This document shows, one piece after another, positions 31,801 to 46,800 of a stretch of 64,000 bases of DNA (position 1 is the first letter of the stretch; each line of letters begins with the position of its first letter). This DNA comes from Owenia fusiformis (lineage: Eukaryota > Annelida > Polychaeta > Sabellida > Oweniidae): positions 28,401,936-28,465,935 of the forward strand of contig CAIIXF020000006.1 in assembly GCA_903813345.2 (NCBI GenBank), written 5' to 3'. The notes beneath the pieces were generated by a model. It saw only the letters and a list, made by a program, of their open reading frames with translations, did no database searches and was not told the DNA's origin. Both the position numbers and the translations under genes were made by a program.

Positions 31801-34800
31801 CTTAAGATTTGACATTTGACCTTCAATGACCTTTTCAAAGTCAAAAAAGGTCAAAAAGGTCTTTTTTCAACTTGCTTCAAATTGACTAAATTTTTTTTTC
31901 AAAATCATCTACATGTTCTCAGAAATTCAAATCTGACTTTAGATTTGACATTTGACCTTCAATGACCTTCTCAATGTCAAAAAAGGTCAAAAAGGTCAAA
32001 AAGGTATTTTTTCATCTTGCTTCAAATTGACTAAATCTTTTTTCAAAATCATCTACATGTTCTCAGAAATTCAAATATGACTTTACATTTGACTTTAAGA
32101 TTTGACATTTGACCTTCAATGACCTTTTCAAAGTCAAAAAAGGTCAAAAAGGTCTTTTTTCAACTTGCTTCAAATTGACTAAATTTTTTTTTCAAAATCA
32201 TCTACATGTTCTCAGAAATTCAAATCTGACTTTAGATTTGACATTTGACCTTCAATGACCTTCTCAATGTCAAAAAAGGTCAAAAAGGTCAAAAGGGTAT
32301 TTTTTCATCTTGCTTCAAATTGACTAAATCTTTTTTCAAAATCATCTACATGTTCTCAGAAATTCAAATATGACTTTACATTTGACTTTAGATTTGACAT
32401 TTGACCTTCAATGACCTTCTCAAGGTCATAAAAGGTCAAAAAGGTCTTTTTATAACTTGCTTCAAATTGACTAATTTTTTTTTCAAAATCATCTACATGT
32501 TCTCAGAAATTCAAATCTGACTTTAGATTTGACATTTGACCTTTGATGACCTTCTCAAGGTCAAAAAAGGTCAAAAAGGTCTGTTTTCAACTTGCTTCAA
32601 ATTGACCAAATTTTTTTTTCAAAATCATCTACATCTTTTCAGAAGTTCAAATTTGACTTTACAAGTTCTCAGAAATTCAAATCTGACTTAAGTTTGAACT
32701 CATAATATTGTGAGCAACTAGGTGGTGACATTTTGTCATGTTAATGCCTTCTTTCTTTTGTAGTGAGAGTTCTATTCTGAACCACACAGAGGAATATGAG
32801 ACGTTCTACTCTGTGTTTGTTGCGCTATGTTCACATTACATCAGTGCCAGCGCTGGCTCAGGTAAACTTTGCGATTTTTTAACATATGTACATGTAATTG
32901 CCAATTTTCAATCATCATTAAAAAAACAGTATTCAAAGATCTTCATTAGAAAAGCACAACTGCATATTGGACATATATTAGCCTTTTACATTTGTTTTGG
33001 TATTACCTGTTAACTCTGAAGAAATCCTGAATTTAAAAAATGAAATAAATAAGGTATTGAATCAGTATGGTAATATGTGTTTTCCTATTTACATTATTTT
33101 GTTATACTGTATATGTTAAAAACATTTTAATTTTCAGTAAATAAATCTGAGCTTGTGAAAGTGAGTCAATCATGCAAGATTCTGATAAAATACATGCTGA
33201 ACAAGCTGAAGACGACAGACCCAGAGAAAGCATGTTCAGTAACAGAGGTAAATCTTAGCAGCATTTATGTGATTCTTGAAGCAAGCACGTAGTTGAGAAT
33301 TCATCAAAATTATTCCTTAATGTGATCTCTTTCTGTGAATACTTTCACTCTGTCTAAAGTATTCTTCACATTTTCACATTTTTCACTTTTTCACATTTTT
33401 TACTGCTATATACTACAGTAAATCCACTATATCAAAACACCTCTTTAATCTGAACCCCTCATCATAAACACTTTTTCTCGTTCCAATTTTGCTATCTTCT
33501 GTGAACTTATAAATTGAAAAATGTGAAAATGTGAAAATGTGAATACTTGCTAATCTGAACAATTTTTGCCAGGCCTAGTAGAGTTCAGATAAGACAGATT
33601 TTACTGTTTATGAACATAAAGAGAGGATTATTGCCTAGAGGTGCATGTTCATTTATACCAATGTCTAACATATTTTACATGCAGAAACACTGGACCAGTC
33701 TGATCAGAAGCCTGTGCAGAGGATGCAGTAGTCTTGGGAAGACTGATGTACTGACATTCACTGCTCTACTCAAGTCATCCAAGCTGCCTCGAAATATAAA
33801 GACAGACGTAACAGGTGAGGATTCTTGAAATATTGTTGTCCATCCTCCAAGTACAAGTAAAATGTCATGATGTTTCGAAATATGAATTAGAGTAGAAAGA
33901 GTAGAAAGGGCTAGAAATAAAGAAGAGATTCATGTAATCAACACTCAAAATGGTACAGAAAAGGCAGAAAATATGTAGTTCACACTATTGCCATGTTTTA
34001 ATATCATGATGTTTCGAAATATGAATTAGAGTGGAAAGAGTAGAAAGGGCTAGAAATAAAGAAGAGATTCATGTAATCAACACTCAAAATGGTACAGAAA
34101 AGGCAGAAAATATGTAGTTCACACTATTATTGTCATGTTTCAATATGGAAATAGAAAATGAAAGAATGAAGTCAATCAAGCTTAAGATAAATGATACATG
34201 TTGTTGAGAAACTCTTTATTACTTACTTTTTAGAACAAGATGAATCTGAACCTAAAGAAATCAAGAGACCACGACTCGACACCGGCCGAAACATATTCAC
34301 ACAAATCACCTCCGTGTTTGACAATACATTGCCCGGAGGGAGTTCTAAAGGTGATTCGGCCATGGAAACTATCAACACAGATGGAGATACGACTATTGTA
34401 CACATAGGAGACCTAATGGAGGAATCTAAGTCCTCTTTCTCCAAAAGGAACATTATGTCCCTACAACAGTTAGGGGGACCAGAAATCCTGCTAGAAGTCT
34501 GTAATAGACTAGCATTCCTTCAGGTATTTATTAATTAATTTGGAATTCCTTTAGATTAAGAATACACATACATTGTACTTGTATATACAAATACATTTAT
34601 GTTACACTTAAACAGGATGTATGATAAAATAATGAGCCCACCTTTTAGTTGTTAATTGTTCCAAGTGATTTATTTAAAGAAATATAAATCAATGTACACC
34701 ATGATCAAGGAAGATATAAATAGTCTACTTTCCCTCTGTATTGATATATTTCCATAGATATTTAGAGGCTAACAAATGGATTTGATTTCAGCGATATATT

Positions 34801-37800
34801 CAACGATACAAGGAATCTGTAGCAGAGAATACATTCATCATGCCTTCTACACACGCTGATGCTATGGGGCTTAAAGCTAGGTAAGTAAACGTTTTATGAC
34901 GCATATGTGTTGGTGATTTCCCTGCATTGAAACAACTGTGTGCTAAAGAATAATATATGCTATTATTGAAGTTTGCATTTTATCAAATTATATTGTCATC
35001 TGGAGTTTCCAGTCTAGCAAGATAAATCATGTTTTAAAGACCTGTATTGCTGATTTCAGTTGCCTAGACCACAATTGAACTGCTCTAGATTCTGAATTTA
35101 ACAATTAGTAAATCGATTATTTTGATGAACCAGAATCAAGTACAGCGAAACCTTTAAAGTGGAACACCTCTATAAGTGGAACACTTCTCAAAGAACACTT
35201 TTTATTAGAGGTACCAAAGTAGTTCCACTTAGACAGGTTTTACTGTATTTCATACATTGGCAATGGCTATATCCTGATCCATTTTCTTGAGTCTTAATGC
35301 TGAGTATGTAACATCAGTTTTGAAATGATAAAATGAAAGAATTCTAATAAAATTATTATTGCAGCTTCCAGTCTGTACTGAATGACGTGTCCCTAGTATG
35401 GAGAGTCTTCAGTCTTCCTGTACTAGAGCCCCTCACCCCCAGTAGACTGAACACAATCATTGACATCTCACTGGCATGCATCTATGCGGCGCTGACAGCT
35501 ACTGTATGTAATGTTATAACAGCTAGCAGCCCAACAGGGCAGGCTAAAGGAGGTGTGACAGTCAAGGAAGATGATTCTGATAGCCATGCAAGTGCAATAG
35601 CACAAAAAAGTGTAAGTGATTTTAAATTCACATATCCCATATATGTAAATGGTGTAAAATGCACAAGAGGAGTTCATAGTCAGCATGGCTGTGTTATCTT
35701 AAAGCTTGGGTTTTAATGTCATCAAGCCATTTGATGTAAATTTACGATTCATGAAATAGTTAAACGTATCTAAAAAATTACTAATCATCTGTGTGATTCC
35801 TGATTTCCTGGCAATTGTATTCATGTCAATGAGATGTGAAATTAATTCAACTGCGGTTGCTTTGAAGCCATGATTTGTCCTCAGTAATGCCTCTATTTAA
35901 GAACTAAAATTCATAGATGACGCATTTTACACCATTGGAATCTTAAAAAAGATAGATGAAAAAAATAAGAACTAGTCCATGGCTTATACATTACATCTTC
36001 ACCTTCATTATTTCATCTTTGTTGCCATCTCTGATTTATTTCTCTAATATATATATAATAGGATTTTATATTAGTACTGATGCCCTTTTAGGGCCAAAAG
36101 TACATCCGATATACAATTTTCAATAACAGTAAATATAGCGATAAAGTAAAGAAAATAGGATTACATTCTTCAAATGAGATATAAAATGTTACTTTGATCC
36201 TGTCTGATATATTGTAAGTGTGTCATGTGCAGGACTTGAACACATGACCTGACACATGACCTGACATGACCTGTGGCAATTACACACATAAAATGAATTA
36301 GTTGAAGCTGCCATGTCCATGTAACCCATATATGAAAATGTTGATAGGGATACATGTATATGTGATGATGATACTTTGAAATGTCCTTTTAGTTGTGTCC
36401 ATAATGAAGTAATGTACATGCAAATCAAATTTAAATAAGTATATGTGCGATCTTAATACTCTCTTGATCAAATTAATACAAGCCATCTTTATTGATCAAT
36501 CCAAAGAGCCAAATACTCACTTTATCCGGTATTATTGTCACAACATTGCCTAGCATAGACACAACCTGCAATTGAATAGATAAATTATTAACACAAAGGA
36601 AATACTTGTGTTCGATTTTCCTTCAGGAAATGTTATGGATATTTACTTTGGGTTCATGTTTCAACAATACACATATTACTTCACTAAACAAAAATTAACA
36701 TACATCGATAACAAATGAAAAGTATTTTTGTGATATCATCTGATTTTCAGTTCATGTTTCTCTTTATCATACAGATAAAGGCCATTTATGAAAGCAATTA
36801 TCACAATTTGTGGGTTACCCTGTATTAAACAAGATGAATAAATCAAAGGAGCCCACATGTTTCGAACTCACAACGTCATGGTTACAGCAACATCACCTCG
36901 CTAAGGGTGTTCACTGCTTTAGGCTGCTTGGCCAACTTGAAAACCCCAAAAAGGATGTTTCATTATCTAATCTGACTAAAGGTGTTATTTGGAGCCTTAC
37001 ATCTGACACCATATTTTGCTATTCCAGATGAAAATACAGATCAAGGCAATTAACAAAATTTCAAACCACTATTTGTGGGTTACCCTGTATCATACTAGGA
37101 ATATTTGGAGCCTCTGACATCATATTTTATTTTCCAGATGGACATATTTAACTGCGTGACAGAGGTGACAAAGAACTCCACACGTGCTGGTGGTCATGTA
37201 CTACAGAATGTGAACCTAAAGGGTGCATGGTGTTTGCTCAGTGGTCTCACAATCCTGCTTGACCTTGTGGAGAAAAAGGATAAGGAACTCGCCCTGAAGG
37301 TCAAAGAGGTCAAGGCCGAGGGGTCAAAACCGAAAGATGGAGTAACTAAAATTACAGCAATGAAAAGGTAAGTAAACAAATTTTAGGTTTTAAATGGGTG
37401 TACCTCTAAGATTCATAACATTCTGTCATGTTGAAAGCATTTAGCTCCTCCTGGTCAGTTGCTACATTGGCTCCAAAGTTTCATATTCCCTAATGAGATT
37501 GAGACACTAATAGAACTTACAAGCAGGAAAAATGAGACATTAATTCTTTTCCTGTCAACATGACTTGGTATGATTGATGAAAAATATTTCAGAATCATTT
37601 TTGCTGCAGGTGTGCATACATCTTGAACACTCTGTATGTTACCTTGTCGTATCTAAGTCATAATGTTCTGCATTTATTGGTATTTGTACAATCTTGTGTA
37701 TTTAAACCTTTTTCAATTGATGAATGATTAATCACTTGAATATTAATGATTTACTTATTGATTATTAATTTTTTTGAAATGCTGCCAAAAATGGAGTCTG

Positions 37801-40800
37801 TAATTCTGTTGTAAACTATCAACCTTTAGATTTTTCAATTTTGTATGACTGTCAATATTGAAATTGTTGTAAAAACACGAAGACAGCCTTCTTATCTTAA
37901 TACTTGATGAATCAATTCATTCTGTTATTGTTGCAAAAATGGACTATAACAATTTAACAAAACAAAAGTGTGGTGAATAGGCTGTATTTTAGATATGATT
38001 AATCTCAACAGAAAGTAATGAGCTATAAATTCAAATGAAATATTCCAAAAATTCTTATTTTCCGCCGGGGTTTTTATGCAAACTTTGGAAACTAGGTCTA
38101 AGTTTGAAGTATAATATGGAATTGTGTGTGGGGCACCTGAAATATATACTGTTTTGCTAGATTACCCTACTATCAAACCAATCTAGTTCTCACTACGTTC
38201 TCGAAAATAGGCTTAAACTGTGCACGAACAGATTTGACGTACTAAGAACCGACTAAGAACCGTTTGGGATCTGTTTACAAACTTCATAATACTACTAGAA
38301 CGAGTAGGTCCTCCAGAACTAAGAGCATGCTCAAAATTTTCTGGTGATCGTTAAAACGTTGTCGAATTGGTTTTAAACTGTGTGCGAACTGAATGAACGT
38401 AGCTACAACGTTCTACGGTCTGTTTACGAACTTCATGGACTTTCCTGGACGGGATATGTGATTTAGAATTTTGAATAGATTCAAAATTCGATGGCGACCA
38501 TACCGTTCTGCAATCAGGTCATGATGACCTTCTAGACTAAGGGGCGCGTTATACGACGTTGCACACCGACGTGATGCAACCTGAATGAACTGCGAATGAG
38601 ATGGACGTATTGAAGACTGTTTATGAACGAAGTAGCTAATTATTTTAGACATATTTCCCGACCACAGCCAGATTGAGCAGGTTTTACCACGTTTTCGTAG
38701 GACTGGCAAGAACGGGTAATAACTAGTTTGGTGTGATGGGGGGGTTAGCCATTATCCTTAGTTTAGGGATAAGCAAAGGCTTAGAGAACACTAAAATATA
38801 AAAAGCTAAACTGTAGATACACTTTGGCATAGGAAACATAGGGTCTGCAGAAAGTCTATATGGAAATTTTCACACATAATGTAAAATACTATGAGGTTAT
38901 ATAATGGTTGATTCCGTATATCGTGTTTACACTCGAATGAGTATATGATATATTCACGAGTGACTGAAGGGAACGAGTGAATATATCATATACTCACGAG
39001 AGTATAACGATATACAGAATCAACCACTATATGATTTTATTATCCCACCCTAATCTTAAATCAATATAAGGTTAATCTAAATTCAGCAGTTGTATATCAA
39101 GTCAAAGAGTTGTATATTGCAGTTATACAATGCTATTATACAATCATATAAAGCACTTAGGGTGGGATAATGTACATTATACGATGTGAAAAAGTCATCC
39201 CACCAGGGTGGAGTGATTTTTCACATCAGCCCTTAGCATAGTATTTGATCCTAGTGCCATGAATCTTAGCTCTCATCAAAAATTTCTACTATCAAGTTTT
39301 ATTTATTTGAGTATATCTTTGTTACAATGTAAAGGCAAAGTTAAACATTTTTTCTAATTATGAAAGAATTCAGTACATTTAATAAATATTCAAACATTTG
39401 TATCTTAAAGTACATCATAGTGTTTTTTTACTAAAATATGCACTCCTTCCTCATGGTATGTTAAGGGACAATTCGAAATTATCATCACTATATTAAAAAT
39501 CCCATTCTACAGAGTTTTATCTTCATGACAAATTCATGGTCCTCATCGTCCTTAAAACGTCCGTTAATTTTTGAATCTCAACAGTTATCAGTAAGTAGGT
39601 GTGCGTGTATATATTCATTTTTAAAATTAATGATAAACCCCATCGTCTATACTACACACATTTACAAAATTCAATTAACAAACTAAAAGTTGTTTTGACC
39701 ATTCCATAGAAGTCATACTCACTGAATTTGAAGTCTTCTTTCTGTGTGATTCTGAGGCAGCAAAAAATAAAATGTCCAACAAGTATGTTTACTCATCCTT
39801 TCTAGAAATTATAATAGCGAATTAGGGGAATCCCCATTTTCCCCAAGTTGGGGCTTTTATTTGTCATAATCAATACTAACAGCGTCAGAGAAGTTTAGTT
39901 ATTAATATTCTTAACTTGATATTGAATTTAATCAATAATCAATGATTAATTTAAAATGTTAATCTAGTCCAAATATCCTCCTCAGTAATGTGCATGTACG
40001 CTCAACATCATTTTAACCACAATTTTTACTTCCATATGCATAAAAGGTGATTAGTTCTCTACAATTTCTAATAAACCCTCACTTATACAAGTATATAGTA
40101 TATAGCTAGCAATGAAATATAGTTCAGATATTATATTTCAGAATGAGTTTTTAAGCATGACCCAGTAAATTTGCTTCCTTTGTCTATCTGTTTTGGTTCA
40201 AATGTATCTGTGTCATGAAAGGTTTTCTGTCTTTTTGACATTCATGGGCTACATGTATCACCCCAACATGAATATTTAAATATTTTCTCAACAAATTATT
40301 ATATTTTAACGATTATAACATCTGCTCCAAAGAAATCAAAATTTGGGGAAAATATAACTTCATCATGATTAGTTGCATTTAAATTAAATTACCCAGATGC
40401 GAATGGGTAGTTACCAGTTTTACTACCAGGTGGGTGATTTGGGTTAATAATTAACATGGCAGGTATATAAGAAAGTTCCCTTAAAATTGAATATTATCAG
40501 TTTAAGTGGATCAATTTTCATTTTACTTGTATAATAGACAATAAACCTTATATGTCTGATAGTTATACAAACGAAAATATGTCCAGTAAAATAAAATATT
40601 ATCTGCTCAACACAAGAAAATATATTTCACTTTTTGTGGTTTTGTAACATGAGGTCTATGGAGAATCTCCCCGACCTAGAAGTCACATTTTCATAGAAAA
40701 TTAATTTTTCAAAGTTGGTAAATACTTTTTTAAACCACAGTTTTTGATGCAATTTTACATGTAGACTTCAAATATGATATCACTTTGATTAAATTTTGAT

Positions 40801-43800
40801 TATTTAATGAAGTAAATCAAGATTATTTCTACTCGCATCTAGTATATTGATCCTCAGTTAGATGGAAGGAAATTTTTTAACCAGGTCTAACCATACTCTC
40901 AAACTCATCTCACCATTTGCTTATATGTTAACCACTCATATTACAATGTATATATACATTACGATGTACGTTCCAGTCAGCAAATGTTTGGAGTGGTATG
41001 TGGTGCCCTAGCCTCAGAGACAGTTGAACTTCTATCCTCCCTAATGGACGATCTGAACCTAGAGACAATGACTGCAGATGCCCAAGGGAATGACCTTCAA
41101 CCTGCTGCCCTTAATGGTGACCTTGGGGAAAGTGTCACAGCCTGGCAGAGGGTGATGAGGATTACCACAGACACAGATCTTATACGACTTTTACTACAGC
41201 TTGTCAATCTGGCTTTGAAGAAGGTGATTCATTCAAACACATGATATATATTATAACACCAAATTACACCCTTGGAAAATTTCAATGGTTTAGGTTCCTT
41301 AAATTATCGTGGCTAAAACTAGGAAATAAAGTACGAAAATAGTTATTGCCATAGTTTTTTTTTTAGTTTTTATGTCATAATATATTCACATTGCAGGCTG
41401 CAGCTCTCAAAAAACCAAGAGGTCACCATGCCAACGCCAACGATGATACATATGATATTGAGAGTGACAGTTCGTCAGACTCCAATACATTCTATGAGGA
41501 TGACTTCAGCAGCTCAGATGACACCAGCGCAGATGAAGGTAATATATTATAATATATATATGTGTTTACAAAAAAAGAAGCTGACATTGTTGATTATACT
41601 TTCCTGCTATCTTGCATGAAGTTAGTGTTAGTCTGAGTTCTAGATTTAAATTCAAGATTCAAGAATTCAAGATTTTTTTAAATATTTGAAAATATATACT
41701 GACAAAAATCAGGGAAAGGTTTAACACGATTTGGTAAAAACATTCTGAAGATCATATTTTTTGTGAACAAATTTTTTGTTAACTAGATGATGATTCTGAG
41801 CCTATACTGGGGCACTGGTTTGAAGAAACGTTGGGCCCAGCTGATAACTTGCCCCCACCCCCTCCCCCTGCCCCAGAGAAACATCCACATAGAAGCGAAG
41901 GAAGAGATAGCCCTAGATTTGTCTCAGATAAACGGGAACCAGAGGGAGTAAGTTTTAATGCAATAACAGCTAAATATTTGATCATTAAATCCTCAGGATA
42001 AAACATGCCACAAATGAATAATTGAGTCATGATTAAGAAAAAAAGTATTGAAATTCAAAAATAGAGAGGCTCTTACAAAAGGACTGCACAGGAAAACCTG
42101 TATGAAGTCAATACCTCTGGGATGAGGTCATCTAAAATGTCACATTGAGATCTCTTAACATTCTAAAGTTCTGGCAAATGGAAGTCAATTGATGTCCAAA
42201 AATAGAATGGAACAGAAAGTGTTCTAATTTTGAGGTCTTCAGTGTGATGAGGTGTTCACATTCACCAGTTTTACTGTATACTGACCAATTAAAGTCATTA
42301 GTCATATAATTTTTTTCTTTTTCTTCTAGTATATTAGCCTTGCATCTGATGTCTTGGTGTTCCTGAACAAACATTTCCTGATGTCCAGTAGTCCTCGTAT
42401 CAAGAACTATGTGAAGTCAGTCATGAATGAAACCCATATGGAGATACTCGCCTCTATTGTCAAGGAACTTGATAAGGAATATGCAAAATGTAAAGATGGT
42501 ATGTAATTTTGGAATTTTTCTTTTTATTAGTATTTCATCTTTGGAATGCCAGCTTGTTGCTGTTTGTAGTGATTAAATATACATTGCTCTGAAAACTGAA
42601 AACTTATGACAACTAATTTTTAGTATTTGATCTCAAAAAGCTACCTTATTGATGTTTGATATAGATAGATATATACTTTCCTCTAAAACTTAAAACTTTT
42701 ATCAATGATAATATTTAATCATGCAAGTGTTTTTTTCCAGCCTCCTTGTATGAAGAGTTCTCCATTGCTGTTGCAAAGTTCAACCATAATTTGATAGCAT
42801 CTGGCCTTCTGAATGACAAACTACAGGTTAGTTTTGATTGTATCTTTAATGCTGTAATTTTTTCATAAGTACTAGTACTCACAATATACAGGGTGGGCCA
42901 AAAAACTTTTTCCCCACCCTGTATATTGTGAGTACTTCCCCAGTCTAAAGGCATTTTATCTATGAAGTATTCTGGGCCATCAGGAAATATCATATTGTCC
43001 CTTGGGATAAAACCCACATTCAATCCCTCTCAGTAAATGATCTCATTTTTTCATGATATTCACTAAATTCATTCCATTCTTATTTGTGGTTTTTCTAGGA
43101 CCAGTTATTGAAGAATCTAGGTGTAGATGCCAGCACAGACAACAAGGAGACATGGCCACTGACTGTCTATACACGAACACTGGCCATCTTGGCAGAAATC
43201 CTGTTGCTACGACAACAACGTGAAAGAGAGGCTGGCATGCTGAAGTCTGCCAGTGAGGCATCAGTTATTGCTATATGGACTAGATTTATCAAAACTCTAC
43301 AAGAGTCAATTCTCACTGAAAAAACAGTCACCGAGGGTAAGAAAATATTTTCCTTGTTATTTATTCCTTTAATTCAAAATTATTCGTTGTGATGTCACTG
43401 CACCTGTTTTATATACTTTTATTGAAAAGAATAATGGAAATAATTTTATTTCTCTGCACATATGACACCAGTCAGATATATTTGTTGATATTTCATGCCA
43501 TTCAGCATATACTGTATATTTCATGCTACTTTGGAGTCATTTTAGCATGATGTTGTTCTACCACCACCACTACCATCACCACCTTGATCTAATTCAAAAT
43601 TTCCCAAAACTTTGAGAAATCTGTATAATGTTTGCACAAATTCTCACTTTATTACTTGTACGTAATGAACTTATATAAGTATTCGATTTGTGCTGTAGAA
43701 AATTACGATTGGAAATAAAATAAATTTTGATAAAAAAAAGATGTTGTTCTTAAGTTTATTAATAAGAAGCTTTTTTTCCAGACCTGAATGTTGAGCATAC

Positions 43801-46800
43801 CCAGCTGCTATTGTTCTTGTTCCACAGCCTGCCACTCATGCAGAAGAAGTTGTTGTTGATACAGCTCGGCCAGGCAGTTGTCACAGTGGCTGACACATTG
43901 CAACAAAGGTAAAGATCTCATGAATAATTCATAACTATGTTAAGTAGCTGTCACATTAGCCTTGTGGGCTCACTGTTCAACACTGTATCCCTTATTTGGG
44001 TATTCATTTTTAATTATTTAATAATCTATTTTTTTTTTTGTTGTACTTGATGTGATGGAGGATATTTTGCTGTAAAACTGATCGTTTTGCCCACCCTGTA
44101 TCCATGCTGTGCCCCACCGTCTGGCCCAAAGTATTCACACAGTTGCAAAAAGTGAGCCCACACGGCCTAAATGTGACAGCTTTATTAGAGCTATAGAGGC
44201 TATTTTTTGTGGAAACAGTGAGGAGAAATACTCAACCATGGAGGTTTGAAACCCCATCACCAATTATATCCATCACTTATGCTCGTAGTATGCAAAATTT
44301 AATATGGCAGTAAAATGTTTGACATTTCAGCACACTAGAGACAACACTACCTATGGCTCTGTCTAGGCTACTGTTGCTGCTAGACTATCTAGTCCACTAT
44401 TTCTACGACCCTCCCGCAGCTCTAATGGAACAGGTCCAATGGAACCTATTTGGCTCCCATACTGGTGCGCCACCTGACAAAGACAACTTGAACGCCACCT
44501 ATTTCTCATGCACTCATGTTGAGGAAAACTATAGAAAGAACAGAAAACAAGAAGACGGTGAGTAACTTTGGCTACAGTGAGCTTTTCTGAATTGAAATGT
44601 CCAAAGTTTACTTTTTTTGAAGTGGTGCATGCAATATTTCTATGTTTCAGAAAAACTGAACAAAAAATGTACCTCCCTAATACCATCAATTTCTTGAAAT
44701 TTACATTTGAACTACCAGAAGTCCTATCAGGTTCATTTCTTGTACTTATGAATGCTAGTCTTGTGGTCGTGTGTGGATGAGTCATATGGGTGAATGCATA
44801 TGTTTAAATTGCTTATTTCATTGTCTCAAAGTAGTTCATTGTTTTCATTCATGCAGTTTTCTGTTAATAACTTGCCTAATTGACCAACTAATCCAAAGTT
44901 AGAATGGAAGAGTTTTACAATTACATGTATTGTCCTATATGTTTCAGAATCGGCTTCTGCAAAGTTCTACAATCTTGGACCCACAGACTACAACAACCAA
45001 GATGCACCAAAAATTGATGGACTGGTGAGTGGTTATACTATCTACATTAAATATGCATTCACAAAGTGCATTCGAAATTTTTCCTTTTTCTGGGCTATCA
45101 GGGCAACATTTGGCTTAAAATCTTCTTTGACATACCTATTTTCTTAAAATGTATGAATAAACTATTTTCAGCTTAAGAAGTGTAAATTCAGTTCAAAGCT
45201 TCTATAAAGGGAGTCCCACTTATAGATTTTTAGGATTCACCATGTTTCAAGAGGAATATCAGCTGAAATAATGTTCATCCAGTGGGTTTCTTGTGAGATG
45301 ATAAAAATATTTGTTAGTCTTGATGAAATATCCAAACTTCAATATATTTTGACACTGGTCCATGATTGTTGAATGTCACCTCTGCACTACTGCACTACTG
45401 CACTACTTGTTGCACCTTTAATTCAAGATAATCTTTTCCTGTTTTTGCATTGTGGTGCAATGAGGTGACCATGTCCCAATAATGATGAGTCACATTTATT
45501 CACTCTTCAATTTCTTATTCTGTAATTCATTGCAGGCTTTGAGTTTCATCCAAGGAAACCCTGAGTTACTGGACTATAACAGACTTTATGGAGCATGTAT
45601 CAGTCTACTGCTAGCAGGCTCCAAGTGCGACACTACTATGGAGAAAATGAAACTGATTGTAAGTGTTAAACATGTAGTTTTTGAACATGCAAAATTTTCA
45701 GAATATGTTGTACAAATAATGACTGACTATCATTGAGGGAAATAGTGCAAAATATTTTCCAGAGGAATATTTTTTTCATTCGACAACCAATGGTAGGCAT
45801 AATCTGACCTGATATTGTTTCCCCCGAGTGGAGTGAAAGTATATACAGTAGTTCTCATATAATTATCAATCTATCTGTGTTTCAGGATTACAGTATAGTT
45901 CACTACCACTATATAATATGCTGGAGACTGTTGTCCTGTCTCCCTCCCTCTACATCCTACCTACAGATGCTAGAGGCAGGCAAGACAGAGATGACGCCAT
46001 GTGAACTCTTACACACTCTCAGATGGACCTCAAGACTGAGCCATTTGCAGTTTTCCAGTTGGGCAAAAGTATGCTCTTTATTTTGTTTTTAATGTTTAAT
46101 GAATACATGTAAATGATAAGGCTATTTTTAAAAAGGTTTACTGCATGTTTCTTTGGGATTAAGTGTGTTCTGTTCTGATCAGAATTTGAAAATTACAAAT
46201 GCAATTTTTTTGAGGCACACAAGACTTATTCTGCCAATTTTTATCTAATTGATACAATTTTGATACATTAACCAAAATATTCAAATGAATTTCCATATTT
46301 GTTGCCTTGTAGCTTGTCACTGCCCTAGTTACTGAAATAATGTAGATAATATACATCTAGATAAGTTATAGTGTTTCAAATCGTTTCAGGATTGCTTAGT
46401 TAAGCAGGGTCTAACTACCCAGAAAGCAGAGGCCCTACTTGCCAGTGTAGTGAAGAAAACTAATGAAGTGACATACAATGTCAGACTGGCATCAAACTTC
46501 ATCAACTCACAGGTAACTGCTTGCTTATAAACAATTTTACTTTAATATTCAATTATTTGAGGGAAACTCACATCCTTGACTCACATTGCAGGTTGAAGGA
46601 TGGAATTTATTGGTGTACCTTGAGAAAATGATCTTGCGAGATATTGATGTTTTAAAATATAAGATGACAGATTAGTTGTGATCCATGTTTCTTTGTTAAT
46701 GGTTTCTTATGTACTGTATTGTCATTGTCTTGAGCTAGTGGCTGTGGGTAAATGCGTGCATGCATCTTGTTGAGCGTGAGCATGTGCCACATAAATCTTG

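Noticed and set aside
30480-32690. Cluster of TGACCT/AGGTCA half-sites as a nuclear-receptor enhancer
   Set aside because: The half-sites recur because they are part of the tandem unit. Repetition alone is not evidence of regulation, so it is kept only as a note on the array.
40977-40983. Alternative exon 9 acceptor at CAG|CAAATG (position 40,980)
   Set aside because: It puts the exon out of frame and gives a stop within about ten codons, whereas TTCCAG|TCAG keeps phase and UBR4 similarity.
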